Source: Prosthecobacter sp. (GTDB taxonomy: Bacteria > Verrucomicrobiota > Verrucomicrobiia > Verrucomicrobiales > Verrucomicrobiaceae). From it: DNA of 46,392 nucleotides. The notes beneath the pieces were generated by a model, which made no database searches, had not been told where the DNA came from, and saw nothing but the letters and a program-made list of their open reading frames with translations. A program made the position numbers and the translations under genes. This document shows positions 8,102-17,163 of the stretch, piece after piece (the first letter of the stretch is position 1; every line of letters starts with the position of its first letter). Where the stretch lies: positions 1-46,392 of the forward strand of contig NZ_JACSRD010000106.1 of NCBI RefSeq assembly GCF_014879935.1, written 5' to 3'.

Positions 8102-8585
8102 CGACACGTCCGTCGTCTCCAATCTGGCCTTGATTCGACGCCTCAAACTGCTCTTCCAAGTCTTCGATGATGTGGTGATTCCCGTGCGGGTGTTCTCCGA
8201 ACTGAGGCGCTTAACCGGCGCACATGCCTTGAAACTAATCGATGAGGCCGTTGAGAGTGGATCGCTCAAAGTGGAAGAACTGACCACAGCCGAATGCCAG
8301 CTCGCTGACCAGCTTGTATCCGAGTTGGATCGCGGTGAGGCCGAAGCGATCGCGCTGGCCGAATTGCGCCACGCTGATGTTCTCTGCATTGATGAAGTGC
8401 GTGGGCGCAGAGTGGCCATAGAACACGGTTTGCGTATCAAAGGGCTGCTTGGCATCCTGGATGACGCCAAAGCAGCAGGCTTTCTCAACGCGATCACGCC
8501 TTGCCTGGATGAGCTGGAAGCCGAGGCTAATTTTTTCATGAGCAAGGGATTGAAACGTGAAATCCTACGACTGGCAGGCGAGTGA
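8088..8585 (+). CDS. PIN-domain ribonuclease toxin (DUF3368 type)
   Basis: 165 residues with PIN-fold acidic positions: Asp6 in MLVISDTS, Glu in DRGEAEAIALA, and Asp in CIDEVRGR. The spacing matches the DUF3368 branch of PIN nucleases. PIN toxins cleave RNA in a Mg-dependent manner. The family normally pairs with UPF0175 antitoxins, as here. The stop codon lies 1 bp from the stop codon of the convergent RND pump gene, so there is no room for a terminator, and transcripts from the efflux operon would run antisense through this gene. All key acidic residues appear intact, so the toxin is probably functional. Confidence 0.85.
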   Translation: MLVISDTSVVSNLALIRRLKLLFQVFDDVVIPVRVFSELRRLTGAHALKLIDEAVESGSLKVEELTTAECQLADQLVSELDRGEAEAIALAELRHADVLCIDEVRGRRVAIEHGLRIKGLLGILDDAKAAGFLNAITPCLDELEAEANFFMSKGLKREILRLAGE

Positions 8586-8586
8586 C

Positions 8587-11500
8587 TCATGCGGCGGCGG
8601 ATTCCGCATGTATCACCTCCGCAGTAGCCGCCTTCTTCCGCTTGTGCCCGATCATCACCAGCACATAAAACACCGGTGTGAGGAACAGGCCGAGGAAGGT
8701 CACGCCGATCATGCCGCTGAAGACGGCGGTGCCCATGGCACGGCGCATCTCCGCACCAGCGCCAGTGGAAACGACGAGCGGATACACGCCGGCGATGAAA
8801 GCGATTGAAGTCATCAAAATCGGGCGCAAACGCAGGCGGCAGGCCTCCAGCGCTGCCTCGAACGGCGTGAGGCCGTGATCGTTCTTCTCCTTGGCAAATT
8901 CGACGATGAGGATGGCGTTTTTGCACGCGAGGCCGATCAACACGATGAAACCGATCTGCGTGAAGATGTTGTTGTCCCCGCCGGTGAGATGCACCCCGGC
9001 CAAAGCGAACAACAGGCACAGCGGCACGATCAAAATGATCGCCAGCGGCAGCCGCAGGCTCTCATACTGCGCAGCCAGCACCATGAAGACGAGCAGGATG
9101 CACAGCGGATAGATGAACACGGCCGTGTTGCCGGCGATGATTTTCTGGTAAGTCAGATCGGTCCATTCGAACTCGAATCCACCCGGCATCGCCTCTTTGA
9201 CGATGCTGGCGATCAAGTCCTCGCCCTGACCGGAGCTGAGCGGTGGCAGCGCCGAGCCGCTGATGTCAGCAGCAAGGTAACCGTTGTAGTGAAAGACGCG
9301 GTCCGGGCCGAAGCTCTCATTCACCTTCACCAGTGAGCCGATGGGAACCATCTCGCCGGCCGCGTTGCGTGTTTTGAGCCGCGTGATGTCGCCCACCTCA
9401 TCGCGGAACTTCTGTTCCGCCTGGGCGACGACCTGGTAGGTGCGTCCGAAGCGGTTGAAATCGTTCACATAAAGGCTGCCGAGGTTAATTTGAAGCGTTT
9501 CGTAGAGGTTCGCCAGCGGCACGCCCTGTGACTTCGCCTTCTCACGATCCACATCGGCTTCGAGCTGCGGAACGTTCACGGTGTAGCCCGTGTAGGTCAT
9601 GCCAAACTTGCCGCTGCCCATCGCAGCGCCGATCAGGCCCTGCGTAGTCTTGTAGAGCTCCGCGTAGCCACGATTGCCGCGATCCTCGATCATCATCTTG
9701 AAGCCGCCCGCGGTGCCGATGCCGTTCACCGGTGGCGGTGGCAGCACGAGCACAAACGCGTCCTGGATGGCCATGAACTGACCGTTGAGCGCCCCGGCGA
9801 TGGCGGCGCTGTTGAGGTCGGGCGTCTTGCGTTTCTCAAATTCATCCAAGCCGACGAAAACGATGCCGCTGTTCGGACTGGCGCTGAATCCGTGGATGCT
9901 CAGACCCGGGAAAGCGATGGCGTCATTCACGCCGGGCTGATTCTTCGCGATCTCCGACATGCGGCGCATCACGGCGTCGGTGCGATCCAGCGACGAGCCT
10001 TCCGGAAGCTGCGCAAAGCCGATCAAGTAAGCTTTGTCCTGCGCCGGCACGAAACCTTCCGGCACGATCTGGAAGCCCTTCATCGTGGCCCACACCAGAC
10101 CGCCATAAATCATCAGTGCGATGATGCTCAGCCGGATCGTGCGCTTCACGATGCCGACATAGACATTCGACGACCACTCGAAGAAGCGGTTGAACGGCCG
10201 GAAGAACCAGCCGAGCAGCAGGTCCATCGTCTTCGCGATGAGATCCTTCTTCTCGTCGTGGCCTTTCAGCAGCAAGGCGGACAGCGCCGGTGAAAGCGTG
10301 AGCGAGTTGATCGCCGAAATGACCGTCGAGATGGCGATGGTGACCGCAAACTGTTTGTAGAACTGGCCGCTGAGGCCGCTGATGAAGGCCGTGGGGATGA
10401 AAACCGCGCAAAGCACGAGCGCGGTGGCGATGATCGGCCCCGTGACCTCCTTCATCGCCTGCCGTGTCGCTTCGACGGGTTTCAAGCCGTTGCGAATGTT
10501 TCGTTCGACGTTTTCGACGACGACGATGGCGTCATCCACCACGATGCCGATGGCCAGAACGAGGCCGAAAAGGCTCAGATTGTTGATCGAAAAGCCCAGC
10601 GCATGCATCACGGCAAAAGTGCCGACCAGCGACACCGGCACAGCCGCGAGCGGAATGATCGACGCACGCCACGTTTGCAGGAAAATCACCACCACGATGA
10701 CGACGAGCAGAATGGCCTCCAACAGCGTGTGAATGACCGCGTCGATGGATTTATCGACAAACACGGTCGGATCGTAAGCGATGGCGTAATCGACGCCCTC
10801 CGGCATTTTTTGCTTCAACTCGGCCATGCGTGCGCGCACCGCCTGCGAGACAGCCAATGCGTTGGAGCCAGGAAGCTGGAACACGCCCATGCCGACGGCT
10901 TTTTTGTTATTCAGCAGGCTGCGTAGCGCATACTCGCCGCTGCCCATCTCGGCACGAGCCACATCGCGCAGCCGCAGCTTCTCGCCATGCGGGCCGGTTT
11001 TGACGATGATCTGCTCAAACTCCTCCTCGGTGATCAAGCGTCCCTTTGCATTCACCGTCAGCTCAAACGCGACGTCCTTGGTTGGCTGCTGACCGATGGT
11101 TCCGGCTGCGACCTGGATGTTTTGCTCCCGGATCGCGTTCACGATGTCGCTGGCCGTCAAACCACGTGCCGCTGCCTTGTCAGGATCGATCCAGATGCGC
11201 ATCGCATACTCGCCACCGCCGAAGATCTGCACCTGGCCGACGCCGGAGAGGCGGGACAACTCGTCCTTCACGTTCAGCGTGGCGTAGTTTCTCAGGTAAA
11301 TCTCGTCGTAGCGATCATTCGGTGAGAGCAGATGCACCACCAGCGTCATGTCCGGCGAGGACTTCACTGTGGTCACACCAAAGCGACGCACTTCCTCGGG
11401 CAGCTTCGGCAACACCTGCGAGACACGGTTCTGCACCTGCACCTGCGCCAGATCGAGGTCCGTGCCGATCTTGAAGGTCACGGTCAGAATCATCACGCCG

Positions 11501-11760
11501 TTCGCCGTGCTCTGCGACGACATGTAAAGCATGTTCTCCAGGCCGTTCACGGTCTGTTCGAGCGGCGAGGCGACGGTTTCTGCGATCGTCTTCGGATTCG
11601 CACCGGGATAGTTCGCTGTCACGATCACCGTCGGCGGCACGACTTCGGGATACTCCGAAATCGGAAGCTGGAAGAGCGAGATCGCCCCCAGGATGAAAGT
11701 CAGCAGCGACAACACGCCCGCGAAGATGGGGCGAGTGATGAAGAAGGACGAGAAGTTCAT
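8587..11760 (-). CDS. RND multidrug efflux pump, HAE1 family
   Basis: A 1057-residue inner-membrane proton antiporter. The start MNFSSFFITRPIFAGVLS is the canonical HAE1 start; a 44-residue upstream extension is Arg/Ser-rich and overlaps the adaptor gene, so it was rejected. The family layout is present: TM1, a large periplasmic porter loop, TM2-6 with GIVVDDAIVVVEN carrying the paired Asp of the proton relay in TM4, a second periplasmic loop, and TM8-12. The adaptor gene lies 31 bp upstream in the same direction. Together with the adaptor and the channel at 6284-7792 it should form a tripartite efflux complex. Substrates cannot be deduced. Confidence 0.96.
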   Translation of the reverse strand: MNFSSFFITRPIFAGVLSLLTFILGAISLFQLPISEYPEVVPPTVIVTANYPGANPKTIAETVASPLEQTVNGLENMLYMSSQSTANGVMILTVTFKIGTDLDLAQVQVQNRVSQVLPKLPEEVRRFGVTTVKSSPDMTLVVHLLSPNDRYDEIYLRNYATLNVKDELSRLSGVGQVQIFGGGEYAMRIWIDPDKAAARGLTASDIVNAIREQNIQVAAGTIGQQPTKDVAFELTVNAKGRLITEEEFEQIIVKTGPHGEKLRLRDVARAEMGSGEYALRSLLNNKKAVGMGVFQLPGSNALAVSQAVRARMAELKQKMPEGVDYAIAYDPTVFVDKSIDAVIHTLLEAILLVVIVVVIFLQTWRASIIPLAAVPVSLVGTFAVMHALGFSINNLSLFGLVLAIGIVVDDAIVVVENVERNIRNGLKPVEATRQAMKEVTGPIIATALVLCAVFIPTAFISGLSGQFYKQFAVTIAISTVISAINSLTLSPALSALLLKGHDEKKDLIAKTMDLLLGWFFRPFNRFFEWSSNVYVGIVKRTIRLSIIALMIYGGLVWATMKGFQIVPEGFVPAQDKAYLIGFAQLPEGSSLDRTDAVMRRMSEIAKNQPGVNDAIAFPGLSIHGFSASPNSGIVFVGLDEFEKRKTPDLNSAAIAGALNGQFMAIQDAFVLVLPPPPVNGIGTAGGFKMMIEDRGNRGYAELYKTTQGLIGAAMGSGKFGMTYTGYTVNVPQLEADVDREKAKSQGVPLANLYETLQINLGSLYVNDFNRFGRTYQVVAQAEQKFRDEVGDITRLKTRNAAGEMVPIGSLVKVNESFGPDRVFHYNGYLAADISGSALPPLSSGQGEDLIASIVKEAMPGGFEFEWTDLTYQKIIAGNTAVFIYPLCILLVFMVLAAQYESLRLPLAIILIVPLCLLFALAGVHLTGGDNNIFTQIGFIVLIGLACKNAILIVEFAKEKNDHGLTPFEAALEACRLRLRPILMTSIAFIAGVYPLVVSTGAGAEMRRAMGTAVFSGMIGVTFLGLFLTPVFYVLVMIGHKRKKAATAEVIHAESAAA

Positions 11761-11791
11761 GAAGCGCGTGAGTGGGGGTTCGCTTCGCAGA

Positions 11792-12949
11792 TCACTTGGC
11801 TGACGCTTGTTTCGCCCCATCGCCCGACACCGGCGCGACCGGCATCCCTGGCATCGGCAGACGGGCCTGGCCGTTGATGATGATCTTGTCACCAGCCGTC
11901 AATCCGCTGCGGACGATGCGCTTGCCGTCGATGGCCGGGCCGATGACCACCGGCTTGTAAACCGAGACCGCAGGCTGCTTCGATTCATCGACACCGAGGA
12001 CATATTTGTTTGCCTGGTCGGTCAGGATGCTTTTTTCATCGACGAGCAGCGCGGCGTATTTGCCCGTCATCGGCAGGCGGATGCGCGCAAAAAGGCCCGG
12101 CGTGAGTTTCCCGTCGGTATTCGGGAATTCGGCACGCAGCACCATGCTGCCCGTGCTGGCATCAAGGCGGTTGTCGAAGGATTCGACGTGTCCCTTGTGC
12201 GGAAAACCGGCCTCGTCGGAGAGTTGCAGTTCCACCGGCACGCGATTGTCGCCATTGGTGAAGAGCTTCTTGTCGCGTCGCAGCGCCTGCAGCTTCAGCA
12301 GGCTGTTTTCATCGATGTCGGCATACACATAGACCGGATCGACGGTGACGATGGTCGTCAGCAGCGTGGTTCCAGCGGTGACGAAGTTGCCCGTGGTCGT
12401 CATCGTGCGGCTGATGCGGCCGGAGATCGGCGCTTTGACCGTGCTGTGCTCGAATTCGATCTCAGCGCTGTGTTCCGAGGCTTTTGCAGCCTCCAGCGCG
12501 GCCTGACCTTGCTTGAACATCGACTCGCGCGTCTCCGCCTGCTCCGGGGCGATGGCTTTCGCGGCCAGCAAAGCCGAGACACGGTCAAACTCCCGCTTCA
12601 TGGCCTGCGCGTTCGCTTCTGCACGTGCAACCTCCGCCTTTGCGGCACGCAGCTTGGTTTCAAACGGCCGCTGATCGATGGTGAAAAGCACCTCGCCCTT
12701 TTTCACGAGCGCCCCGGCCTGGAAATGCACCTCCGTGATGTAACCAGCCACCCGAGGACGCAGTTCGACGGTCTCCACCGCCTCGACGCGCCCCGTGAAC
12801 TCCTCCCATTCGACCAGTTCTCTCTGTTCCACCGGCGCGAGGGTCACCGGTGCTGGCGGCATTTGACCGCCGCCATGGCCACCACCCTCAGGCGGTTTGC
12901 CACAGGCAGCAAGGAGCAGGATGAGCGGGAGGAGGGTTTGAGGTTTCAC
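11792..12949 (-). CDS. RND efflux periplasmic adaptor (MFP) lipoprotein
   Basis: A 385-residue membrane-fusion protein. The signal peptide ends in a lipobox with the lipidated Cys at residue 16 (LLLAACGKP). A Gly/His linker follows, then the first half of a lipoyl domain (RPRVAGYITEVHFQAGALVKKG), a helical hairpin (about 100-165), the second half of the lipoyl domain (STVKAPISGRISR), and the beta-barrel region. It bridges the inner-membrane pump and the outer-membrane channel. The gene is 64 bp downstream of the tetR stop and 31 bp upstream of the pump. A 16-bp near-palindrome at 12978-12993 in the leader could let the TetR protein control it. Confidence 0.95.
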   Translation of the reverse strand: MKPQTLLPLILLLAACGKPPEGGGHGGGQMPPAPVTLAPVEQRELVEWEEFTGRVEAVETVELRPRVAGYITEVHFQAGALVKKGEVLFTIDQRPFETKLRAAKAEVARAEANAQAMKREFDRVSALLAAKAIAPEQAETRESMFKQGQAALEAAKASEHSAEIEFEHSTVKAPISGRISRTMTTTGNFVTAGTTLLTTIVTVDPVYVYADIDENSLLKLQALRRDKKLFTNGDNRVPVELQLSDEAGFPHKGHVESFDNRLDASTGSMVLRAEFPNTDGKLTPGLFARIRLPMTGKYAALLVDEKSILTDQANKYVLGVDESKQPAVSVYKPVVIGPAIDGKRIVRSGLTAGDKIIINGQARLPMPGMPVAPVSGDGAKQASAK

Positions 12950-12977
12950 GGGGCGCGTTGGTTTTGGGGTGGGAAGT

Positions 12978-12993
12978 TGACCAGTTGGTTAAT
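12978..12993. promoter_or_regulatory. Candidate TetR operator before the adaptor gene
   Basis: TTGACCAGTTGGTTAA is a near-perfect 16-bp palindrome (one mismatched pair), 28 bp upstream of the adaptor start and downstream of tetR. The half-site TTGACCA recurs (as TGGTCAA) upstream of tetR at 13637-13651. The shared half-site suggests one regulator for both; binding itself is inferred. Confidence 0.45.
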
Positions 12994-13013
12994 AATTCGA
13001 CACAGAACTAAGT

Positions 13014-13616
13014 TCACGCCTCGTCTTTGACGCCAAGGATGCGGCGGGCTCCAGCCTCCATCTCATTGAGGTGGCCGAGGTCGTTCCAGATGCGGGCGTG
13101 GAGGAGCAGCCCCTCCCCGTAGGCGAACACAATTCGCGCCAGGGCGGGCGCGTCCGGCACCTCGATCACACCCTGGAAATGAGCGTCGCGGATGGCGCTC
13201 TCATAATAGCGGATGAACTGTGCCAGGATCTCCTGGAGCTTGTTGCGGAGCTGCTCGTCCGTGGTGCTCACCTCGGCACCGAGCGAGTGGATCGGGCAGC
13301 CAAGCACACGGCCGTGTTTCTCCTTCATCTGCTCCTGTTCTTCACGAAACTCCCGGAAACAGCGCCAGATGCGCTCCAGCGGCGGAATCACCGGGGAAAA
13401 CGTCTGGTCGAGCTGCTTGCGGTGCTCCGTCCAGCCATGGTCGATGGCCGTCAGGGCCAGCTCGGTTTTAGAATCAAAAAAGTGGTAGAAACTGCCTTTT
13501 TTCACGCCGGCCTTTTCACAAATGTGATCAACAGACGTCGTGCCATAGCTCCCGGTCCAGATGAGCTCGCTCATCGCTTCCATCAGGCGTTCTTTGGCGT
13601 CGGAGGTTCGTCCCAT
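13014..13616 (-). CDS. TetR/AcrR-family repressor of the efflux operon
   Basis: 200 residues. The N-terminal helix-turn-helix (about 25-55) reads TTSVDHICEKAGVKKGSFYHFFDSK, typical of TetR proteins. The C-terminal ligand domain is family-variable; the block RVLGCPIHSLGAE resembles the TetR subgroup with a conserved CP/G pair. The gene is transcribed in the same direction as the adaptor and pump genes, 64 bp ahead, so it is probably an autoregulated local repressor. The start at 13616 leaves only a very short leader if the TTGACC element at 13646-13651 serves as its -35. A divergent NtrC-type gene begins 112 bp away. Confidence 0.92.
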   Translation of the reverse strand: MGRTSDAKERLMEAMSELIWTGSYGTTSVDHICEKAGVKKGSFYHFFDSKTELALTAIDHGWTEHRKQLDQTFSPVIPPLERIWRCFREFREEQEQMKEKHGRVLGCPIHSLGAEVSTTDEQLRNKLQEILAQFIRYYESAIRDAHFQGVIEVPDAPALARIVFAYGEGLLLHARIWNDLGHLNEMEAGARRILGVKDEA

Positions 13617-13636
13617 TCTCGCTCTAAAGCTGTAAC

Positions 13637-13651
13637 TAGACGATTGGTCAA
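13637..13651. promoter_or_regulatory. Candidate TetR operator / tetR promoter element
   Basis: TAGACGATTGGTCAA is a 15-bp imperfect palindrome with 5 of 7 paired positions, 20 bp upstream of tetR. It shares the TGGTCAA half-site with the palindrome at 12978-12993. On the reverse strand TTGACC could be a -35 box with TTTAGA 17 bp downstream as a weak -10, so the operator would overlap the promoter. This is weak evidence, mainly the shared half-site. Confidence 0.35.
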
Positions 13652-13728
13652 CAATTTTTCCACCTTGGGGCCTGTCTGCGATTGCTTAACTTTCCCGAGC
13701 CTGCCAATGTGTGCCATTCCAACACTCC

Positions 13729-15201
13729 ATGGACGACCAAGCCACTGTTCTCATCGTCGATGACGAAAAGCATACTCGCGACGGCCTGCGGCAGTCCTTG
13801 GAAGATGATTTCGACTGCTATGTCGCCTCTAACGCCGCCGAGGCGATGGAATACCTGAATAATGACCGCATCGACGTGATGCTGACCGATCTCCGCCTGG
13901 GCGAAGACGACGGCATGAAGCTGCTCGACGCCGCACTGGCCCTGCCCAAACCACCGGTCTGCATCATGATGACCGCCTATGGCAGCGTGGACACAGCCGT
14001 GGAGGCGATGCGTCGCGGGGCCTACCATTTTGTCACGAAGCCGCTGAACCTGGACGAGGTGGAGTTGCTCATCAAACGCGCTCTGCGCAGCCGCAGCCTC
14101 GAACACGAAAACGTGGCGCTGAAGCAGCAGGTGGAGCGCAAATTCTCCATCGAAGGGATCCTCGGGCAGGCCGAGGTGATGAAGCCGATTTTGGACACCA
14201 TCCAGCAGGTGGCCCCATCACGTGCCACCGTCTTGATCGAAGGCGAAAGCGGCACCGGCAAGGAACTCGTCGCCCGCGCCATCCACAATCTCAGCGGCCG
14301 GCCGAAGGCAAACATCGTCGCCGTGCATTGCGCGGCCCTTTCACCGCAGATCCTCGAAAGCGAGCTCTTCGGCCACGAGAAAGGCGCCTTCACTGGTGCG
14401 CAGGAACGCCGCATCGGCCGGTTCGAGCAGGCGAACGGCGGCACGCTTTTCCTGGACGAGATCGGTGAGATCGATGGCAGCACGCAGGTCAAACTGCTCC
14501 GCGCTCTGGGCGAGCAGAGCATCGAGCGCGTCGGCAGCAGCAAGCCGATTCAAATCAACGTCCGCGTCGTTGCTGCGACGAACCGCGATCTCGCGAAGAT
14601 GGTCGAGGAAGGGAAATTTCGTGAGGACCTCTACTGGCGCTTGCGCGTCGTCACGATCCACCTTCCGCCGCTGCGTGACCGCAAGAGCGACATCCCGGTG
14701 CTTTCGGATCACTTCCTCAAGGAACTCGCCAAGGCCAACGGCAAGGCCTACAAGCCGCTGGGCGAGGATGCGCTGCCCGCCATGATGAAATACGACTGGC
14801 CGGGCAACATCCGTGAGCTGCGTGCGGCCATCGAACACGGTGTCGTCATGAGCAACAGCAGCCGTGTGATGCTCAAGCACCTGCCGTCCTACCTGCTCAA
14901 TCCGAACAGCCCTGGAATTGGCCTTCGTGCCCCGAAATCCGGTGCTGCGATGATGGCCAGCACGACCGAGCCGCTGACACCGGCGCCGAAGAGCGATCTC
15001 GACATCAATGAGGCTGAGCATCAGCTCATCCTCGCGGCGCTCCAACGCAGCGGCAACAACCGCACCGTCGCCGCCGAACTGCTCGGCATGAGCCGCCGCA
15101 CGCTTCAGCGCAAGCTCAAGGACATGAACATGGTCCGCACGCATCGCCGGCGCATGCAAACCGACGCAGCAGCGCCTCAAGCAGCGACGCCGGAGTCGTA
15201 A
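13729..15201 (+). CDS. Sigma-54-dependent response regulator (NtrC family)
   Basis: 490 residues from the ATG in MDDQATVLIVDDE; a GTG 18 bp upstream is possible. The receiver domain (about 5-120) has Asp54 in MLTDLRLGE as phospho-acceptor. The AAA+ domain (about 143-370) has Walker A GESGTGKE (172-179), the sigma-54-contacting GAFTGA loop (219-224), Walker B TLFLDEIGEI, and the arginine-finger region WPGNIREL. A C-terminal Fis-type helix-turn-helix (NNRTVAAELLGMSRRTLQRKL) follows. It should activate sigma-54 promoters after phosphorylation. No histidine kinase gene is adjacent, so the partner is unknown. Its last 25 bp overlap the 3' end of the convergent queC gene. Confidence 0.95.
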   Translation: MDDQATVLIVDDEKHTRDGLRQSLEDDFDCYVASNAAEAMEYLNNDRIDVMLTDLRLGEDDGMKLLDAALALPKPPVCIMMTAYGSVDTAVEAMRRGAYHFVTKPLNLDEVELLIKRALRSRSLEHENVALKQQVERKFSIEGILGQAEVMKPILDTIQQVAPSRATVLIEGESGTGKELVARAIHNLSGRPKANIVAVHCAALSPQILESELFGHEKGAFTGAQERRIGRFEQANGGTLFLDEIGEIDGSTQVKLLRALGEQSIERVGSSKPIQINVRVVAATNRDLAKMVEEGKFREDLYWRLRVVTIHLPPLRDRKSDIPVLSDHFLKELAKANGKAYKPLGEDALPAMMKYDWPGNIRELRAAIEHGVVMSNSSRVMLKHLPSYLLNPNSPGIGLRAPKSGAAMMASTTEPLTPAPKSDLDINEAEHQLILAALQRSGNNRTVAAELLGMSRRTLQRKLKDMNMVRTHRRRMQTDAAAPQAATPES

Positions 15202-15845
15202 ACGGTCGGATCGACCAACCCGGCCAGTTTGAAGGCCTCGATGCGCTCCACGCAGGTGCCACATTTGCCGCAGTGAACCTCGCCACCTTTGTAGCAGGAC
15301 CAGGTCTTGCCGTAATCGACACCGAGCGACGCGCCGAGCTTCGCGATGCCCGCTTTGTCGAGATGAATGAACGGACGCAGCAATTCGATGCGCGCGTAGG
15401 TGCCCTCGCGCATCGCGGCAGCCATGCCCTGCATGAACGGCTCGCGACAGTCGGGATAAATCGTGTGATCGCCCGCGTGCGCCGCGATCACCATCGCCTC
15501 GGCTCCGCGACTCTCTACGATGCCACATGCAATCGCGAGCATGATGCCGTTGCGGAACGGCACGACGGTCTTTTTCATATTTTCGTCGGCGTAGTGGCCT
15601 TCCGGCACCTCGCCACCGCTTTTGAGCAGATCGGAGGCAAAAAGACGATTCACAAAGTCGAGCTCGATCACATCGTGGTGCACGCCCGACTCGCCGCAAT
15701 GCCACGCGGCCAGTGGAATCTCGCGATGGTTGTGCTTCGCGCCGTAATCGAAGCTCACCGCACCCACGACTTCGTGTTCTGAACGTGCCCAATGAAGCGC
15801 CGTCACGGAATCCATTCCACCGGAAAGCAGCACGAGCGTTTTCAT
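15177..15845 (-). CDS. queC: 7-cyano-7-deazaguanine synthase
   Basis: 222 residues. The PP-loop LLSGGMDS (6-13) binds ATP for adenylation of 7-carboxy-7-deazaguanine. The zinc site is formed by Cys184, Cys192, Cys195 and Cys198 (CGKCGTC). The product preQ0 feeds queuosine synthesis. The gene follows queF with a 4-bp ATGA overlap, so the last two enzymes before tRNA insertion are co-expressed. The 3' end overlaps the end of the convergent NtrC-type gene by 25 bp. Confidence 0.97.
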   Translation of the reverse strand: MKTLVLLSGGMDSVTALHWARSEHEVVGAVSFDYGAKHNHREIPLAAWHCGESGVHHDVIELDFVNRLFASDLLKSGGEVPEGHYADENMKKTVVPFRNGIMLAIACGIVESRGAEAMVIAAHAGDHTIYPDCREPFMQGMAAAMREGTYARIELLRPFIHLDKAGIAKLGASLGVDYGKTWSCYKGGEVHCGKCGTCVERIEAFKLAGLVDPTVYDSGVAA

Positions 15846-16273
15846 TCCGGCAGACGCAGCGTTTCGTCGAGATCAGGGAAGCGGGCCTCGCAGGTGAGCT
15901 GGATGCCGCCGCGCGCGCCGAATTTGCCACGCACGACAACTTGCTTCGGCGCACAGGCCTTCACGATGTCATCGAGCACGCGGTTCACGATCGCTTCGTT
16001 GAAAGCGGCGTGATTGCGATACGAGGCGAGGTAGAACTTGAGCGACTTCGTCTCCACGCACTTCGCATCGGGGATGTAGTAGATTTCGAGGTGCGCGCTG
16101 TCCGGCTGGCCGGTGACGGGGCAGATTGAGCTGAATTCCGGCGAGCTGAGATGGATGCGGTAATTGCGTCCGGGCGTGCGGTTAGGGAACGTCTCGAGCA
16201 CCGCCACATCCGGCGATACCGGCAGGCGATTTTCCGATCTTCCGAGCAAGGTGAGGTCTGTTTCTTGAGCCAT
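15842..16273 (-). CDS. queF: NADPH-dependent 7-cyano-7-deazaguanine reductase
   Basis: 143 residues from MAQETDLTLL; a 12-residue upstream extension is possible but unlike the family. This is the short, single-domain QueF type. The catalytic Cys51 lies in SSICPVTGQPD and the general-acid Asp58 in the same block; the Glu-bearing NADPH block YLASYRNHAAFNE is present. It reduces the nitrile of preQ0 to the amine preQ1. No preQ1 riboswitch fold was recognisable in the 104-bp spacer shared with the divergent iclR gene. Confidence 0.97.
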   Translation of the reverse strand: MAQETDLTLLGRSENRLPVSPDVAVLETFPNRTPGRNYRIHLSSPEFSSICPVTGQPDSAHLEIYYIPDAKCVETKSLKFYLASYRNHAAFNEAIVNRVLDDIVKACAPKQVVVRGKFGARGGIQLTCEARFPDLDETLRLPE

Positions 16274-16350
16274 GTGCGCGCAGAATGCGGGAGAGAGGCC
16301 GGATTGCAAATGCGATGAGCCAAGAGTCCAAGATTGCCCGATAGTTTTCC

Positions 16351-16374
16351 AAATCTGGAAGCGTTTCTGGATTT
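16351..16374. promoter_or_regulatory. Inverted repeat at the iclR start, possible autoregulatory operator
   Basis: AAATCTGGAA and TTCTGGATTT flank GCGT, pairing at 8 of 10 positions, and end 3 bp before the iclR ATG. IclR proteins often bind such palindromes in their own promoters. The site also includes the only plausible ribosome-binding purines. Assignment to this regulator is a guess from position. Confidence 0.35.
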
Positions 16375-16377
16375 AGA

Positions 16378-17163
16378 ATGCTACAAGAAGCCTCCATTCC
16401 CATCACCGATGACTCCCTCGCGCCCGGCACGGAGCGCACGCTGGCCATCCTCGAACTCCTCGGCCGCCACCGCGCCGGGCTGAGCCTCACCGAGATCGCC
16501 CGCGAGCTCGATTTGCCCGTAAACTCGGTCTTCCGCATCACAGGCACCCTGCACAGCCGCGGCTACCTCCAGCGCCGCGAGGACGACAAGCGCTTCGTGC
16601 TCACCAACAAGCTCTTCGACCTCTCCCGCCCTCAAGTGCGCGAAAAGAGCCTCGTCGTCTGCGCCCTAGAATCCCTCAAATGGCTGCGCGATGCCTCCGG
16701 CGAGACCACCCAACTGCTCACCAGCGTGAATCACAAGATGACTGTGTTGGAGCAGTGCATCTCTTCCCAGCCCATCAAAGTCAGCAGCACCGTCGGCCTC
16801 CAAGTGCCCATGTATTCCTGCGCTCCTGGCAAAGCGGTGCTCGCTCATCTGCCCGCCGCCGAACTCGATGCCTTCTTCGCGAACGTGAAGCTCAAGCAAT
16901 ACACGCCGACGACGCTCTCCACCCGCAGCGCCCTCGAAGCCGACCTCACCAAAACCCGCAAACGCGGCTACGCCACCGACCTCGCCGAAGGCCTCGAAGG
17001 CATCCACTGCGCCGCCGCCGCCGTGCTCGATGAATACCGTTACCCCGTCGCCGCCGTCACCGTCATGGCCCCGAGCTTCCGCCTGAAGCGCGACCAATTC
17101 GAAAAACTCGGCCACCTCTGCATCCAAGCCGCCGAAACCATCACCCGGAGGCTCTTGGCATGA
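16378..17163 (+). CDS. IclR-family transcriptional regulator
   Basis: 261 residues. The N-terminal winged helix (about 18-85) includes LSLTEIARELDLPVNSVFRITGTL. The C-terminal effector domain (about 90-255) has the family blocks PMYSCAPGKAVLAHLP and RGYATDLAEGLEGIHCAAAAV. IclR proteins usually sense small metabolites and control adjacent catabolic genes. The stop overlaps the ATG of the DUF1549/1553 gene (ATGA), so it is the first gene of the operon running to 24232 and the likely local regulator of that system. Confidence 0.93.
   Translation: MLQEASIPITDDSLAPGTERTLAILELLGRHRAGLSLTEIARELDLPVNSVFRITGTLHSRGYLQRREDDKRFVLTNKLFDLSRPQVREKSLVVCALESLKWLRDASGETTQLLTSVNHKMTVLEQCISSQPIKVSSTVGLQVPMYSCAPGKAVLAHLPAAELDAFFANVKLKQYTPTTLSTRSALEADLTKTRKRGYATDLAEGLEGIHCAAAAVLDEYRYPVAAVTVMAPSFRLKRDQFEKLGHLCIQAAETITRRLLA

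Noticed and set aside
11761..11892. Longer N-terminus for the RND pump
   Set aside because: The extra 44 residues are Arg/Ser-rich and overlap the adaptor coding region; the family start is at 11760.
16274..16377. preQ1 riboswitch upstream of queF
   Set aside because: No hairpin with the A-rich 3' tail of known preQ1 aptamers could be drawn in the spacer.
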